Made by a program: the position numbers and the translations under genes. A stretch of DNA of 64,000 nt from Burkholderia sp. IMCC1007 (GTDB taxonomy: Bacteria > Pseudomonadota > Gammaproteobacteria > Burkholderiales > Burkholderiaceae), in the NCBI RefSeq assembly GCF_027257875.1, contig NZ_JAPVQY010000013.1, forward strand, positions 1 through 64,000. Reading direction: 5' to 3'. The notes under the pieces are model-generated. The model made no database searches. It was not told the origin of the DNA and saw nothing but the letters and a program-made list of their open reading frames with translations. Shown here piece by piece: positions 44,005 through 54,738 of the stretch (position 1 is its first letter; every line of letters starts with the position of its first letter).

Positions 44005-47000
44005 TCAGCCGATCCAGCGGCGCGCGTTGCGGAACACGCGCAGCCACGGGCTCGCTTCACCCCAGCCTTCCGGGTGCCAGCTCATCGTGACCGTGCGGTG
44101 CACGCGCTCCATGTGCGGCATCAGCACCGAGAAGCGGCCGTCGGCCGTCGTGACCGACGTGATGCCGGCGGGCGACCCGTTCGGGTTGAACGGATAGCGC
44201 TCGGTCGCTTCGCCGCGGTGGTCGACGTAGCGCATCGCGACCGCGACGCGATCGATGTCGCCCTGCTGCGAGAAGTCGGCATAGCCTTCGCCGTGCGCGA
44301 CCGCGACCGGAATCCGCGAGCCTTCCATCCCCGCGAAGAAGATCGACGGCGACTGCTCGACTTCGACGAACGAGAAGCGCGCCTCGAACTGCTCGGACTT
44401 GTTGCGCGTGAACTTCGGCCACGCTTCCGCGCCCGGAATCATCGACGCGAGGCTCGACAGCATCTGGCAGCCGTTGCAGATGCCAAGGGCGAACGTGTCG
44501 GGGCGAGCGAAGAAGGCCGAGAACATGTCGGCGAGGTTCGCGTTGAAGCGGATCGTCTTCGCCCAGCCTTCGCCGGCGCCCAGCACGTCGCCGTACGAGA
44601 AGCCGCCGCATGCCACCGCACCCGCGAAATCGGCGAGCGTCGCGCGGCCCGCGAGCAGGTCGCTCATGTGCACGTCGTGCGCATCGAAGCCCGCGCGATC
44701 GAACGCATACGCGGTTTCGAGATGCGAGTTCACACCCTGCTCGCGCAGGATCGCGACGCGCGGCCGTGCGCCCGTCGCGATGAACGGTGCGGCGATGTCG
44801 TCAGCCGGATCGAACGTCAGCACCGGCGAGATGCCCGGATCGGCCGCGTCGAGCAGCGCATCGTATTCGGCATCCGCACAGGCCGGGTTGTCGCGCAGAC
44901 GCGCGATGCGCCAGCTCACTTCGCCCCACGCGCGATGGAGTTCGACGCGCGGCGCGTCGAAGATCTTCTTCGCGTCGCGATACACCTCGATCACGTCGCG
45001 ATCGTTGACCGTGCCGATCACGTGCGCGCACGCCGACAGGCCGAACTCGCGCAGCGCGCCGAGCACCGCGTCGCGATCGGCCGCGCGCACCTGCACGACG
45101 GCGCCGAGTTCCTCGGAGAACAGCGCGCGCAGCGTGCGATCTTCGCGACGGCCGCTCGTCTGCTTCGCCCAGTCCTTCGCGTCGCCGTAGTCGGATTCGT
45201 GATTCGGGTCGAGCGTCAGCATGTCGACGTTCAGCGACACGCCCGCATGGCCCGCGAATGCCATTTCGCACACCGTCGCCCACAGGCCGCCGTCGGAGCG
45301 GTCGTGGTACGCGAGCAGCTTGCCTTGCGTATTGAGCGACTGGATCGCGTTGAAGAAGCGCTTGAGGTCTTCCGGATCGTCGACGTCCGGCGCCGCGTCA
45401 CCGACCTGCTGCGTGACCTGCGCGAAGATGCTGCCGCCCATGCGGTTCTTGCCGCGGCCGAGATCGATCGCGATCAGCACGCTGTCGCCCGCGTCGGCGA
45501 CGCGCCGCAGTTGCGGCGTCAGATGGCGGCGCACGTCCTCGACCGGCGCGAACGCGGAGATGATCAGCGACACCGGCGACACGACTTCCTTCGCGACGCC
45601 CTGCTCGTCCCACTTGGTCTTCATCGACAGCGAGTCCTTGCCGACCGGGATGCCGATCCCGAGCGCCGGGCACAGCTCCATGCCGATCGCCTTGACGGTG
45701 TCGAACAGCGCGGCGTCTTCGCCGGCCGTGCCGCATGCGGCCATCCAGTTCGCCGACAGCTTCAGCTTGTCGAGCGACGCGATCGGTGCGCTCGCGATGT
45801 TCGTGATCGCTTCGCCGACGGCCATGCGGCCCGAGGCCGGCGCGTCGATCACGGCGAGCGGCGTGCGCTCGGCCATCGTCATCGCCTCGCCCTTGAAACC
45901 GGCGTAGTCGAGCGCGGTGATCGCGCAGTCGGCCACCGGCACCTGCCACGGGCCGACCATCTGGTCGCGCACCGACGTGCCGCCGACCGAACGGTCGCCG
46001 ATCGTGATCAGGAACGACTTGCTGCCGACCGTCGGGTGCTTCAGCACGTCGAGCGCGACGGCCGACAGCGCGATGCCCGTCACGTCGACCGGCGCACGCT
46101 CGGTCGCGACGCGCGTGACGTCGCGGTGCATGCGCGGCGGCTTGCCGAGCAGCACTTCCATCGGCATGTCGACCGGATATTCGTCGGCGCCCGTCGCTTC
46201 GTCGTCGACGAGCTTCAGCTGGCGTTCGTCGGTCGCGACACCGACTACCGCGAACGGGCAGCGCTCGCGTGCGCAGATCGCCTCGAAGCGCGGCAGGTCG
46301 GCCGGCGCGATCGCCAGCACGTAGCGCTCCTGCGCCTCGTTCGACCAGATTTCACGCGGCGACAGGCCCGATTCCTCGAGCGCGACCTTGCGCAGTTCGA
46401 AGCGCGCGCCCTTGCCCGCGCCGTCGACGATCTCGGGGAATGCGTTCGACAGGCCGCCCGCGCCGACGTCGTGGATGCTCAGGATCGGGTTTTCCGCGCC
46501 GAGCTGCCAGCAGCCGTTGATCACTTCCTGCGCGCGCCGCTCGATTTCCGGGTTGCCGCGCTGCACCGAGTCGAAGTCGAGTTCGGCCGTGTTCGCGCCG
46601 GTCGCCATCGAGCTCGCGGCGCCGCCGCCCATGCCGATCCGCATGCCGGGGCCGCCGATCTGGATCAGCAGGGAACCCGCCGGCACGTCGTGCTTGTGCG
46701 TGTGTTGATCCGCGATGTTGCCGAGGCCGCCCGCGATCATGATCGGCTTGTGATAGCCGCGCACCGTGCCGCCGACGTTCTGCTCGTACACGCGGAAGTA
46801 GCCGCCGAGGTTCGGGCGGCCGAATTCGTTGTTGAACGCGGCGCCGCCGAGCGGGCCGTCGATCATGATCTGCAGCGGCGACGCGATGCGATCCGGACGG
46901 CCGTACGGGCCGTGCTGCTCGTTCGGGTTGCGCTCGGCCACCGGCTGTGCCGCGTCGCGGTCGTTTTCCCACGGCTGACGCGCATCGGGCAGGTCGAGGT

Positions 47001-48069
47001 TCGACACGGTGAAGCCCGTGAGGCCGGCCTTCGGACGCGCGCCGCGGCCCGTCGCGCCTTCGTCGCGGATCTCGCCGCCCGCGCCGGTCGCCGCACCCGG
47101 GAACGGCGAGATCGCCGTCGGGTGGTTGTGCGTCTCGACCTTCATCAGCGTGTGCGTGAGTTCGGTGTGGCGGCCATAACGTTCACCCGGCTCGCCGGCC
47201 GCGCCCGTATTGCGCGGGAACCAGCGCTCGGCTTCGGCGCCGACCATGATCGACGAGTTGTCCGAATACGCGACGATGGTGCCCTGCGGGCTCAGCTTCT
47301 CGGTGTTGCGGATCATCGCGAACAGCGACATGTCCTGCGCTTCGCCGTCGATCGTCCACTGCGCGTTGAAGATCTTGTGGCGGCAGTGCTCGCTGTTCGC
47401 CTGCGCGAACATCATCAGCTCGACGTCGGTCGGGTTGCGTTCGAGCTTGCGGAACGCGTCGACCAGATAGTCGATCTCGTCGTCGGCGAGCGCGAGCCCC
47501 AGCTCGACGTTCGCGCGCTCGAGCGCGCTGCGGCCGACGCCCAGCACGTCGACGGTCGCGAGCGGCTTCGCCGGCAGTTCGTCGAACAGGTGCTTCGCGT
47601 CGTCGCGCGCGGCGACCACGCTTTCGGTCATCCGGTCATGCAGCGCGGCTGCGACGGCAGCGCGTGCGTCGTCGGACAGCGCCTTCTTGCCGCCGAGCAG
47701 GCCCGACTTCAGCGTGACCGTGAATTCGACGCCGCGCTCGATGCGGCGCACCTGCGTGAGGCCGCAGTGCTGCGCGATGTCGGTCGCCTTGCTCGCCCAC
47801 GGCGAAACCGTGCCGAAGCGCGGCAGCACGACGAAGGTCTCGGCCGTGCCCTTCTCGGTGGCGGGCTCGAACGGCGTGCCGTAGTGCATCAGCGCGTCGA
47901 TGCGGGCGCTGTCGTCCGCCGACAGCGGCGCGGCCGCATTGACGAAGTGCAGGAACTGGCCGCGCACCGCGACGATGTTGGCGTCGATTTGCCTGAGCGT
48001 GTCGAGCAGACGGGTTTGACGGAAATCGGAGAGGGCCGAAGCGCCGGGAAAACACGAGAAGTGAGCCAT
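44005..48069 (-). CDS. purL: Phosphoribosylformylglycinamidine synthase (large type)
   Basis: 1354 residues from the ATG at 48069. This single-chain PurL converts FGAR, glutamine and ATP to FGAM in purine synthesis. Domains in order: PurS-like N-terminus ([15 protein letters not shown]), linker, two AIRS-related halves with [19 protein letters not shown]-type substrate binding ([14 protein letters not shown]) and the second ATP site, then a glutamine amidotransferase domain with the nucleophile Cys in [12 protein letters not shown] and His in SWHPEGWGE. The frame stays open upstream through a tandem repeat to 48357, but homologues begin at MAHFSCF. A GNAT gene follows at 5 nt. Confidence 0.96.
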   Translation of the reverse strand: MAHFSCFPGASALSDFRQTRLLDTLRQIDANIVAVRGQFLHFVNAAAPLSADDSARIDALMHYGTPFEPATEKGTAETFVVLPRFGTVSPWASKATDIAQHCGLTQVRRIERGVEFTVTLKSGLLGGKKALSDDARAAVAAALHDRMTESVVAARDDAKHLFDELPAKPLATVDVLGVGRSALERANVELGLALADDEIDYLVDAFRKLERNPTDVELMMFAQANSEHCRHKIFNAQWTIDGEAQDMSLFAMIRNTEKLSPQGTIVAYSDNSSIMVGAEAERWFPRNTGAAGEPGERYGRHTELTHTLMKVETHNHPTAISPFPGAATGAGGEIRDEGATGRGARPKAGLTGFTVSNLDLPDARQPWENDRDAAQPVAERNPNEQHGPYGRPDRIASPLQIMIDGPLGGAAFNNEFGRPNLGGYFRVYEQNVGGTVRGYHKPIMIAGGLGNIADQHTHKHDVPAGSLLIQIGGPGMRIGMGGGAASSMATGANTAELDFDSVQRGNPEIERRAQEVINGCWQLGAENPILSIHDVGAGGLSNAFPEIVDGAGKGARFELRKVALEESGLSPREIWSNEAQERYVLAIAPADLPRFEAICARERCPFAVVGVATDERQLKLVDDEATGADEYPVDMPMEVLLGKPPRMHRDVTRVATERAPVDVTGIALSAVALDVLKHPTVGSKSFLITIGDRSVGGTSVRDQMVGPWQVPVADCAITALDYAGFKGEAMTMAERTPLAVIDAPASGRMAVGEAITNIASAPIASLDKLKLSANWMAACGTAGEDAALFDTVKAIGMELCPALGIGIPVGKDSLSMKTKWDEQGVAKEVVSPVSLIISAFAPVEDVRRHLTPQLRRVADAGDSVLIAIDLGRGKNRMGGSIFAQVTQQVGDAAPDVDDPEDLKRFFNAIQSLNTQGKLLAYHDRSDGGLWATVCEMAFAGHAGVSLNVDMLTLDPNHESDYGDAKDWAKQTSGRREDRTLRALFSEELGAVVQVRAADRDAVLGALREFGLSACAHVIGTVNDRDVIEVYRDAKKIFDAPRVELHRAWGEVSWRIARLRDNPACADAEYDALLDAADPGISPVLTFDPADDIAAPFIATGARPRVAILREQGVNSHLETAYAFDRAGFDAHDVHMSDLLAGRATLADFAGAVACGGFSYGDVLGAGEGWAKTIRFNANLADMFSAFFARPDTFALGICNGCQMLSSLASMIPGAEAWPKFTRNKSEQFEARFSFVEVEQSPSIFFAGMEGSRIPVAVAHGEGYADFSQQGDIDRVAVAMRYVDHRGEATERYPFNPNGSPAGITSVTTADGRFSVLMPHMERVHRTVTMSWHPEGWGEASPWLRVFRNARRWIG

Positions 48070-48559
48070 GGGCTGGACTGACGTCGATGAGTCGCGCGAG
48101 GTGGCGACGTGGGGCGAAAGGAAGGCCGTAATTATACCCGGAAGTCGGGCGTCCCAGACCGGCTGATCGGCACCCGCGATGCACCGCAACGGTGCGGCCG
48201 CGTGTCGGGGGTGTCGGGGGTGTCGGGGGTGTCGGGGGTGTCGGGGGTGTCGGGGGTGTCGGGGGTGTCGGGGGTGTCGGGGGTGTCGGGGGTGTCGGGG
48301 GTGTCGGGGGTGTCGGGGGTTCGGGCGTATCCGGCGTATCCGGCGTATCCGGCGCATTGGGCATGTCCGGCACGCCGGCGCACGCCAGGCCGCCGCGCAC
48401 CCCCACGGCGGCCGGCGGCCGTACGATGGCGAAACCGGATAGGCTCGCGTGGTGCCGTTTCCCGCGATTTTGGCGCTATCATTCCCGGTTCACCGGGCCG
48501 GGGCCCGTCAGCGAATTCTCACCGGGCGGCGTGCGCGCAGCCCGTCATCGAAGCAATCC
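48070..48559. other. 490-bp divergent interval between purL and the FAD oxidoreductase gene
   Basis: It holds the purL promoter region, a 13-copy tandem repeat (annotated below) with a degenerate tail up to about 48371, and the leader of the plus-strand oxidoreductase gene. No gene is supported; the repeat is open in all six frames because its unit contains no stop. Confidence 0.6.
48202..48318. repeat. 9-bp tandem repeat, 13 perfect copies, upstream of purL
   Basis: Thirteen consecutive GTGTCGGGG units occupy 117 bp, starting 133 bp upstream of the purL ATG. Degenerate 9-mers continue to about 48371, including three copies of GTATCCGGC at 48327-48353. On the minus strand the unit is CCCCGACAC. 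Copy number is expected to vary between strains. Confidence 0.95.
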
Positions 48560-49861
48560 ATGGATGTCATCGTCATCGGCGGCGGAATCAGCGGCGTCGC
48601 CACCGCCTACCAGCTGCGCGCGGCCGGCCATCGCGTGTGCGTGGTCGAACGCCACGCGACCGTCGCGCAGGGCGCGACCTACGGCGACGGCGGCACGCTG
48701 CTGCCGAGCCCGCTCGACGTCTGGTTCGGCCCGACCTTCATGCGCCAGCGCCAGCCGCGCGACAGCGGCATCGTCTACAAGCCGGGCTTCAACGGCGGCG
48801 TGCGCCGCTTCGTCAAGGAACTCGGCGCGCTGCGCGAGCCCGACGCGTTCGCCGCACAATACGCGCGGCTGCGTCCGCTGATCGACGCATCGCGCGACAG
48901 CGTCACCGACATCGAAACGCGCCTGCAGCTCGATTTCGAGCAGAAAACCGGCATTCTGCACGTCGTGCGCGACCCGCGCGACTGGGAGGCCCTGCAGCCG
49001 GCGCTCGACCTGCTGCGCACGCTCGATCAGCCGTACCGTGTGCTCACCGCCGACGAATGCGCAGCGCTCGAGCCGTCGGTGCCGGCCGAACCCGGCTTTG
49101 CCGGCGGCGTGCTGCTCGAGACCGAACGCACCGGCAATTGCCCGCTGTTCGCGAAACTGATCAAGCAGGCGCTCGACGAGCACGGCGTGCAGTTCCGCTT
49201 CGGCGCGGAGGTCGCCGCAATTCGCGTGGACACCGGCCGCGCGGCGGTCGAGCTCGCGCCGCCCGGCGGCCGGCGCGCGACGGGCGCGCGCGAAGTCGAC
49301 GTGATTTCGGCCGACGCGATCGTGGTCGCCGCCGGCGCCGGCAGCCCGGCGCTGCTCGAGCGGCTCGGCTGGCGGCTGCCGCTGCATCCGGTCCGCGCGC
49401 ATACGCTGACCGCGCCGGTCACCTACGAGGAACACGCGCCGCACCTGAGCGTCGTCGATTCGATCAAGCGGATCTCGATCACGCGCACGCATCAGCGGCT
49501 GCGCGTCGGCGGCGGCGCCGTGCTGCAAAGCCTCGCCGACACCGCGAAGCCGCTGCCCGAGCCGCTGTCCGAGGCGGCGCTCGCGCTGCTCGGCCAGGCC
49601 GTGCACGACTGGGTGCCGGGTGCCGCGAAAATCTCCGCCGCGCTGTCGTGGCAAGGCATGCAATTGCTGTCGCCGGACGGCCTGCCGGTCGTCGGTCCGA
49701 CCCCGCACCCGCGCGTATTCGTCAATTTCGGTCACGGCCCGGCCGGTTGGGCGCTCGCGTGCGGCTCTGCTAAAGTGGTGACCGACTGTCTGGGCGGCGA
49801 CACGCAGCAGTGGCCCGCCGACACGCTCGCCGCGCTGAGCGCCGCGCGCTTCACGACCTGA
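48560..49861 (+). CDS. FAD-dependent oxidoreductase, D-amino-acid dehydrogenase-like
   Basis: 433 residues from the ATG at 48560. The N-terminal dinucleotide fold has GGGISGVATAYQLRAAGH (residues 7-24). Family DadA features follow: QGATYGDGGTLLPSPLDVW near 42, KPGFNGGVRRF, and the C-terminal substrate and FAD segment GMQLLSPDGLPVVGPTPHP with NFGHGPAGWALACGSAK. Enzymes of this family oxidise D-amino acids at the inner membrane, passing electrons to quinone. No alanine racemase gene lies next to it, so it may act on another amine. The frame is open far upstream through the repeat, but the Rossmann start fixes the N-terminus. Confidence 0.9.
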   Translation: MDVIVIGGGISGVATAYQLRAAGHRVCVVERHATVAQGATYGDGGTLLPSPLDVWFGPTFMRQRQPRDSGIVYKPGFNGGVRRFVKELGALREPDAFAAQYARLRPLIDASRDSVTDIETRLQLDFEQKTGILHVVRDPRDWEALQPALDLLRTLDQPYRVLTADECAALEPSVPAEPGFAGGVLLETERTGNCPLFAKLIKQALDEHGVQFRFGAEVAAIRVDTGRAAVELAPPGGRRATGAREVDVISADAIVVAAGAGSPALLERLGWRLPLHPVRAHTLTAPVTYEEHAPHLSVVDSIKRISITRTHQRLRVGGGAVLQSLADTAKPLPEPLSEAALALLGQAVHDWVPGAAKISAALSWQGMQLLSPDGLPVVGPTPHPRVFVNFGHGPAGWALACGSAKVVTDCLGGDTQQWPADTLAALSAARFTT

Positions 49862-49912
49862 CCGCCGCGGGCCCGTCCCGGGCGGCATCCTCCCCGCCGT
49901 CATGATCCCGCG

Positions 49913-51457
49913 ATGACCGTTGCCCGCCCGCTTCCCGACTCCACCCCGATCGCGCTGCTGCGCGTCGCCGACCTGCGTGCGGCCGAGGCCGCCGCGACTG
50001 CCGAACTCCCGCCGCACACGCTGATGGGCCGCGCCGGCGCCGCCGCCGCGCGCTGGCTGTCGGAACGGGTCGCCGGCGACGAGCGCCCCGTCTGGTTCGC
50101 AGTCGGCCCGGGCAACAATGGCGGCGACGCGCTGGTGGCCGCCGCGCACCTGCAGCAGCTCGGCGTCGCGACGCAGGCGTGGATCCCCGTACCGGTCAAA
50201 CCCGACGACGCGCAATGGGCGCTCGGCCTCGCACGCGCGGCACGCGTGCCGCTATCGACCGAACCGCCCGCGTCGCTCGACGATTACGCATGGGTCGTCG
50301 ACGGCCTGTTCGGCATCGGCCTCGGTCGTGCGCTCGACGGCCCGTTCGCCGCGCAGGCCGCGCGCATCGCCGCGCATGCGCGAAGCGGCGGCCGCGTGCT
50401 CGCGCTCGACGTGCCGAGCGGACTCGACAGCGACACGGGCCGGATCGTCGGCGCGGGCGTCGCGGTCGCCGCCACGCATACACTGACCTTCATCGGCGCG
50501 AAGCCGGGCCTTTACACCGGCGACGGCCGCGACTTCGCGGGCGACATCGAGATCGCGTCGCTCGACGTCGCGCCGCCTGCCGTGCCGGCCGTCGTGCTGA
50601 ATGCGCCGGCGCAGTTCGCCGCCGCGCTCCCCGCACGCGCGTTCGCATCGCACAAGGGCACGTTCGGCAGCCTCGCGGTGCTCGGCGGCGACACGGGAAT
50701 GTGCGGCGCGCCGATTCTCGCCGCGCGAGCCGCGCTATTCGCCGGCGCCGGCAAGGTGCATGTCGGCTTCCTCGGCGCCGGCGCGCCGCCGTACGATCCG
50801 CCGTTCCCCGAACTGATGCTGCATCCGGCCGACGGGCTCGGCCTCGACGCGATGTCCGCGATCGCGGCCGGCTGCGGCCTCGGCACGCGCGAGGCTGCGG
50901 CGACGCTCGTGCGCGACGCGCTCGCGCACGATGCGGCGACGCTGCTCGATGCCGACGCGCTGAACCTCGTCGCGATGCACGCCGAACTCGCGGCCGCCGT
51001 CGCCGCTCGCGGCGCACGCGGCAACGCATGCGTGCTGACGCCGCATCCGCTCGAAGCGGCCCGGCTGCTCGGCACCGACACTGCGACCGTGCAGCAGGAC
51101 CGGCTCGCCGCGGCACAGGCGCTCGCCGCGCGCTACGCCAGCATCGTCGTGCTGAAAGGCTCCGGCACGGTGATTGCAGCACCCGACGGCCGCGTCACGA
51201 TCAACCCGACCGGCAACGCGGCGCTCGCCACCGGCGGCACCGGCGACGTGCTCGGCGGCCTGATCGGTGCGTTGCTCGCGCAGCGCGTCGCGCCGTACGA
51301 AGCCGCGCTCGCGGGTGTCTACCTGCACGGCCTCGCGGCCGACACGCTGACCGCGAACGGCACGGGGCCGGCCGGCCTCACCGCGGGCGAACTCGCGCCG
51401 ATGGTGCGCACGCTGATCAATCGCCTTTTTTACCCGTCGCCGCGCGCCGACATATAA
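49913..51457 (+). CDS. nnr: Bifunctional NAD(P)H-hydrate epimerase / ADP-dependent dehydratase
   Basis: 514 residues. The N-terminal YjeF_N epimerase half (~1-225) has GPGNNGGDALVAAAHL and VDGLFGIGLGRAL with DVPSGLDSDTG. The C-terminal ribokinase-like dehydratase half (~235-510) has HKGTFGSLAVLGGD, LTPHPLEAARLLG, LKGSGTVIA and the nucleotide motif NPTGNAALATGGTGDVL. Together they repair damaged NAD(P)H hydrates. Length and domain order match E. coli Nnr (YjeF). It starts 51 nt after the oxidoreductase gene on the same strand. Cytoplasmic. Confidence 0.95.
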   Translation: MTVARPLPDSTPIALLRVADLRAAEAAATAELPPHTLMGRAGAAAARWLSERVAGDERPVWFAVGPGNNGGDALVAAAHLQQLGVATQAWIPVPVKPDDAQWALGLARAARVPLSTEPPASLDDYAWVVDGLFGIGLGRALDGPFAAQAARIAAHARSGGRVLALDVPSGLDSDTGRIVGAGVAVAATHTLTFIGAKPGLYTGDGRDFAGDIEIASLDVAPPAVPAVVLNAPAQFAAALPARAFASHKGTFGSLAVLGGDTGMCGAPILAARAALFAGAGKVHVGFLGAGAPPYDPPFPELMLHPADGLGLDAMSAIAAGCGLGTREAAATLVRDALAHDAATLLDADALNLVAMHAELAAAVAARGARGNACVLTPHPLEAARLLGTDTATVQQDRLAAAQALAARYASIVVLKGSGTVIAAPDGRVTINPTGNAALATGGTGDVLGGLIGALLAQRVAPYEAALAGVYLHGLAADTLTANGTGPAGLTAGELAPMVRTLINRLFYPSPRADI

Positions 51458-51568
51458 CGCCGCTATACTGAGTGCCCCGCCGCACGGCGGGCCCTCTCGT
51501 CCGCCGGCTGTCCGATCCCGACGCGCCGGCGCGGCATTCATCCCGATTCACGCTTCACTCGAACCGCC

Positions 51569-53191
51569 ATGACGCTGAATTCGCTCCCCGCCTGGACTGC
51601 CCTTCAATCCCACTTCGAACAGATCCGCCATGCGCGGCTGCGCGACTGGTTCGCGCCGGAAAACGACCACGCACCGACCCGCGCCGAACGCTTCACGATC
51701 CCCGGCGGCGGCCTCGCGGCCGACTTCTCGAAGAACCGCATCAACGACGACACGCTGCGCCTGCTCGTGCAGCTGGCCCGCGAAGTGGACGTCGAAGCGC
51801 GCCGTGACGCGATGTTCGCCGGCGAGATCGTCAACGCGACCGAAGGCCGCGCGGCGCTGCACACGGCATTGCGCGCGACCGACCCGCAAGCGCCGTTCCA
51901 TGCGCAGGTCAGCGCCGAGCGCGCGAAGATGGCGACCTTCGCACGGGCGGTGCGCAGCGGCATGTGGACGGGCTACACGGGCAAACGCATCCGCCACGTG
52001 ATCAACATCGGCATCGGCGGCTCGGATCTCGGGCCGAAGATGGTCACGCACGCGCTGCACCACGTCGCGACGCCGGACCTCTCGACCCACTTCGTGTCGA
52101 ACGTCGACGGCGCCGATCTCGCGCGCGTGCTCGAGCAGGTCGACCCGGAAGAAACGCTCGCGATCATCGTGTCGAAGACCTTCACGACGCTCGAGACGAT
52201 GACGAATGCACGCTCGCTGCGCGACTGGTTCGTCGCGCGCGGCTGCCCGGAAGATGCGCTCGCGAAACACTTCGTCGGCGTCTCGGCCAACCCGGCCGAA
52301 GTCGTGAAGTTCGGCATCGCCGCGGACAACGTGTTCGAAATGTGGGACTGGGTCGGCGGCCGCTATTCGCTGTGGTCGGCGGTCGGCCTGTCGATCATGA
52401 TCGCGATCGGGCCGGAGCAGTTCGACGAGTTGCTCGCCGGCGCGAACGACATGGACCGTCATTTCCGCGAAGCGCCGCTCGAACGCAACCTGCCGGTGCT
52501 GCTCGGCCTGATCGGCATCTGGTATCGCAACTTCTTCGGCTCGCAGAGCTATCTCGTCGCGCCGTATTCGGAAGCGCTGCACTACCTGCCGTCGTACCTG
52601 CAGCAACTCGAGATGGAAAGCAACGGCAAGTCCGCGCGACTGGACGGCACGTTCGTCGACTACCCGACGTCGGCCGTCACGTGGGGCGAGCCGGGCACCA
52701 ACGGCCAGCATGCGTTCTTCCAGATGCTGCACCAGGGCCCGACGATCGTGCCGATCGACTTCGTCGCGGTGCTGACGCCCGAGCATCCGCTCGCGAGCCA
52801 TCATCCGAAGCTGCTCGCGAACTGCTTCGCGCAAAGCGAGGCGCTGATGCTGGGCCGCACGCTCGACGAAGCGCGCAAGGTTGCCGGCCCCGGCAAGGAG
52901 GCGCTCGCGCCGCACCTCACGTTCCCCGGCAACCGTCCGACGACGACGCTGCTCGTCGACGCGCTGACGCCGCGCTCGCTCGGCGCGCTGATTGCGCTGT
53001 ACGAGCACAAGGTGCTGGTGCAGGCGACGGTATGGGACATCAATCCGTTCGATCAGTGGGGCGTCGAGCTCGGCAAGATTCTCGGCAAGGTCGTCGAAGC
53101 CGATCTGTCCGCCGAGTCGGTCGACCCCGCGAAACACGACTCGTCGACCACCGCGCTGATCGAGCGCGCGCGTGCAGCGCTCAAGCGCTGA
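51569..53191 (+). CDS. pgi: Glucose-6-phosphate isomerase
   Basis: 540 residues, the usual bacterial Pgi length. It interconverts glucose-6-phosphate and fructose-6-phosphate. Signatures include [35 protein letters not shown], the [15 protein letters not shown] block, EMESNGKSA with the catalytic Glu region, [15 protein letters not shown] with the catalytic His, and the C-terminal QWGVELGK Lys. It follows nnr by 111 bp. TATAAC and TATACT elements near 51450-51470 may be promoter parts, but the -35 side is unclear. Confidence 0.97.
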   Translation: MTLNSLPAWTALQSHFEQIRHARLRDWFAPENDHAPTRAERFTIPGGGLAADFSKNRINDDTLRLLVQLAREVDVEARRDAMFAGEIVNATEGRAALHTALRATDPQAPFHAQVSAERAKMATFARAVRSGMWTGYTGKRIRHVINIGIGGSDLGPKMVTHALHHVATPDLSTHFVSNVDGADLARVLEQVDPEETLAIIVSKTFTTLETMTNARSLRDWFVARGCPEDALAKHFVGVSANPAEVVKFGIAADNVFEMWDWVGGRYSLWSAVGLSIMIAIGPEQFDELLAGANDMDRHFREAPLERNLPVLLGLIGIWYRNFFGSQSYLVAPYSEALHYLPSYLQQLEMESNGKSARLDGTFVDYPTSAVTWGEPGTNGQHAFFQMLHQGPTIVPIDFVAVLTPEHPLASHHPKLLANCFAQSEALMLGRTLDEARKVAGPGKEALAPHLTFPGNRPTTTLLVDALTPRSLGALIALYEHKVLVQATVWDINPFDQWGVELGKILGKVVEADLSAESVDPAKHDSSTTALIERARAALKR

Positions 53192-53271
53192 CGCGACGCG
53201 TCATTGAGCGCATGCCGGCCGCACCGGCGTGACACTCACCTGCGCGGCCGGCGCAGAAATGCAGTGCGGCG

Positions 53272-53973
53272 CTACGCCGCGTGCGGGGCGACGATCCGTC
53301 CGGCGTCGATCGTCACCGTCGTCGCGCAGCGCCGCGCGAGTTCGGTATCGTGCGTGACGAGCACGAGCGTTGCGCCGTGCGTGCGATTCAGCTCGAACAT
53401 CAGGTCGATGACCGCATGCCCCGTCGCTGCGTCCAGGCTGCCGGTCGGCTCGTCCGCGAACAGGATCGCCGGTCGCGTGACGAACGCGCGCGCGAGCGCG
53501 ACGCGCTGCTGCTCGCCGCCCGACAGCAGCTTCGGATAATGCGCGGTGCGTTCGGCGAGACCGACCTGCACAAGCAGCGCGCGCGCACGATCGGCCGCGT
53601 CGCGTGCGCTGATGCCGCCCTGCAGTTCGAGCGGCAGCATCACGTTTTCGAGTGCCGTCAGATGCGGCATCAACTGGAACGACTGGAACACGAAGCCGAC
53701 CGCACCATTGCGCAGCGCGGCGCGCTCGTCCTCGTCGAGCTGGTCGAGCGCGCGGCCGAGCAGGCGAACCGTGCCGCTCGTCGCGCTGTCCAACCCCGCA
53801 AGCAGGCCGAGCAGCGTCGATTTGCCCGACCCCGACGCACCGACGATCGCGAGGCTGCTGCCGGGCCGCACCGCGAACGTGATGCCGTCGAGGATCGTCA
53901 GTTCGCCCGTCGCATCGGCGACCCGCTTGCATACGTCATGGACTTCGATGATCGGATCGGTAATCTTGAACAT
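53272..53973 (-). CDS. ybbA: ABC transporter ATP-binding protein, YbbA/LolD type
   Basis: 233 residues. Walker A GASGSGKST is at 45-53, the Q-loop is VFQSFQLMPHL, the signature LSGGEQQRVALARAF, Walker B ILFADEP and switch His LVTHDTEL. It belongs to the MacB/LolD/FtsE branch that drives envelope extraction or tension-transducing permeases. In E. coli, ybbA is divergent from tesA and followed by the permease gene ybbP; the tesA pairing is retained here, but the downstream neighbour is convergent pgi, so no permease is adjacent. Its ATG (53971-53973) overlaps the tesA ATG on the other strand. Confidence 0.92.
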   Translation of the reverse strand: MFKITDPIIEVHDVCKRVADATGELTILDGITFAVRPGSSLAIVGASGSGKSTLLGLLAGLDSATSGTVRLLGRALDQLDEDERAALRNGAVGFVFQSFQLMPHLTALENVMLPLELQGGISARDAADRARALLVQVGLAERTAHYPKLLSGGEQQRVALARAFVTRPAILFADEPTGSLDAATGHAVIDLMFELNRTHGATLVLVTHDTELARRCATTVTIDAGRIVAPHAA

Positions 53974-54646
53974 GGACACGACATTTCGCTGGAAAAGACG
54001 TGCGGCGCTCGCCGCACTGCTGGGTACCCTGCTCGCAGCAACCGTGCCCGCGCCGGCGGCGACGGCTGCGGCATCGTCATCGGGCCAGCCCGTGCTCGTC
54101 GTGCTCGGCGACAGCCTGTCGGCCGAATACGGGCTGCCGCGCGACACGGGCTGGGTTGCGCTGCTGCGACAACGGCTCGCGACCGGGCGAATCGATTATA
54201 GCGTTGCGAACGCAAGCGTCAGCGGCGACACCACGAGCGGCGGCCGCGCGCGGCTGCCTGCGGTGCTGCAACGACTCAAGCCGTCGATCGTCGTCGTCGA
54301 GCTCGGTGCGAACGATGCGCTGCGCGGCGTGCCGCTCGCGACGACCGAGCAGAACCTGCGCGACATCATCGCCGACGCGCGGCGCGCACATGCGAAGGTC
54401 GTGCTGGTCGGCATGTACGTGCCGGCCAACTATGGGCCCGACTACACGCAGAAATTCCACGCGATCTATACGCGGCTGTCGAAGGAGCTCGACGTCCCGC
54501 TCGTGCCGTTCCTGCTTGCCGGCATCGAGAACAAGCCGGAGATGTTCCAGTCGGATCAGATGCATCCGACCCAGCAGGCGCAAGGCATTCTGCTCGACAA
54601 CGTCTGGCCCGCGCTGAAACCGCTGCTCGGCAAGCCGCGCGGCTGA
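53972..54646 (+). CDS. tesA: SGNH hydrolase: multifunctional acyl-CoA thioesterase / arylesterase TesA
   Basis: 224 residues. A signal peptide with basic start MDTTFRWKRR and hydrophobic core to about residue 33 exports it to the periplasm. SGNH blocks are clear: GDSLS with nucleophile Ser48, the Gly of block II (NASVSGDTTSGG), GAND in block III, and the D-x-x-H pair in SDQMHPT. TesA hydrolyses acyl-CoAs, esters and lysophospholipids. Divergent from ybbA with start codons sharing a CATG, as in the E. coli arrangement of the pair. A bidirectional terminator lies downstream. Confidence 0.94.
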   Translation: MDTTFRWKRRAALAALLGTLLAATVPAPAATAAASSSGQPVLVVLGDSLSAEYGLPRDTGWVALLRQRLATGRIDYSVANASVSGDTTSGGRARLPAVLQRLKPSIVVVELGANDALRGVPLATTEQNLRDIIADARRAHAKVVLVGMYVPANYGPDYTQKFHAIYTRLSKELDVPLVPFLLAGIENKPEMFQSDQMHPTQQAQGILLDNVWPALKPLLGKPRG

Positions 54647-54672
54647 TACCACTGCACGCGCCGTCGGAAAAC

Positions 54673-54702
54673 AAAAAGCCCCGCGTCGAGCGGGGCTTTT
54701 TG
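54673..54702. terminator. Bidirectional terminator between tesA and ppiD
   Basis: An AAAAAGCCCCG/CGGGGCTTTTT stem with a 7-nt loop; T-runs follow on both strands, so it serves tesA and the converging ppiD. Confidence 0.92.
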
Positions 54703-54738
54703 TCGTTGCGTGCGGAACAGCGAACGCGTGAGCGATGC

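Noticed and set aside
44074-48081. 1335-codon plus-strand frame antisense to purL
   Set aside because: Same kind of shadow; purL is certain on the minus strand.
48070-48357. N-terminal extension of PurL through the repeat
   Set aside because: The family N-terminus begins at [11 protein letters not shown] (48069); the extension is pure repeat.
48202-48371. CRISPR array or coding repeat
   Set aside because: The units are 9 bp and contiguous without spacers, and the encoded tripeptide repeats differ in each frame with no gene signals; it is a minisatellite.
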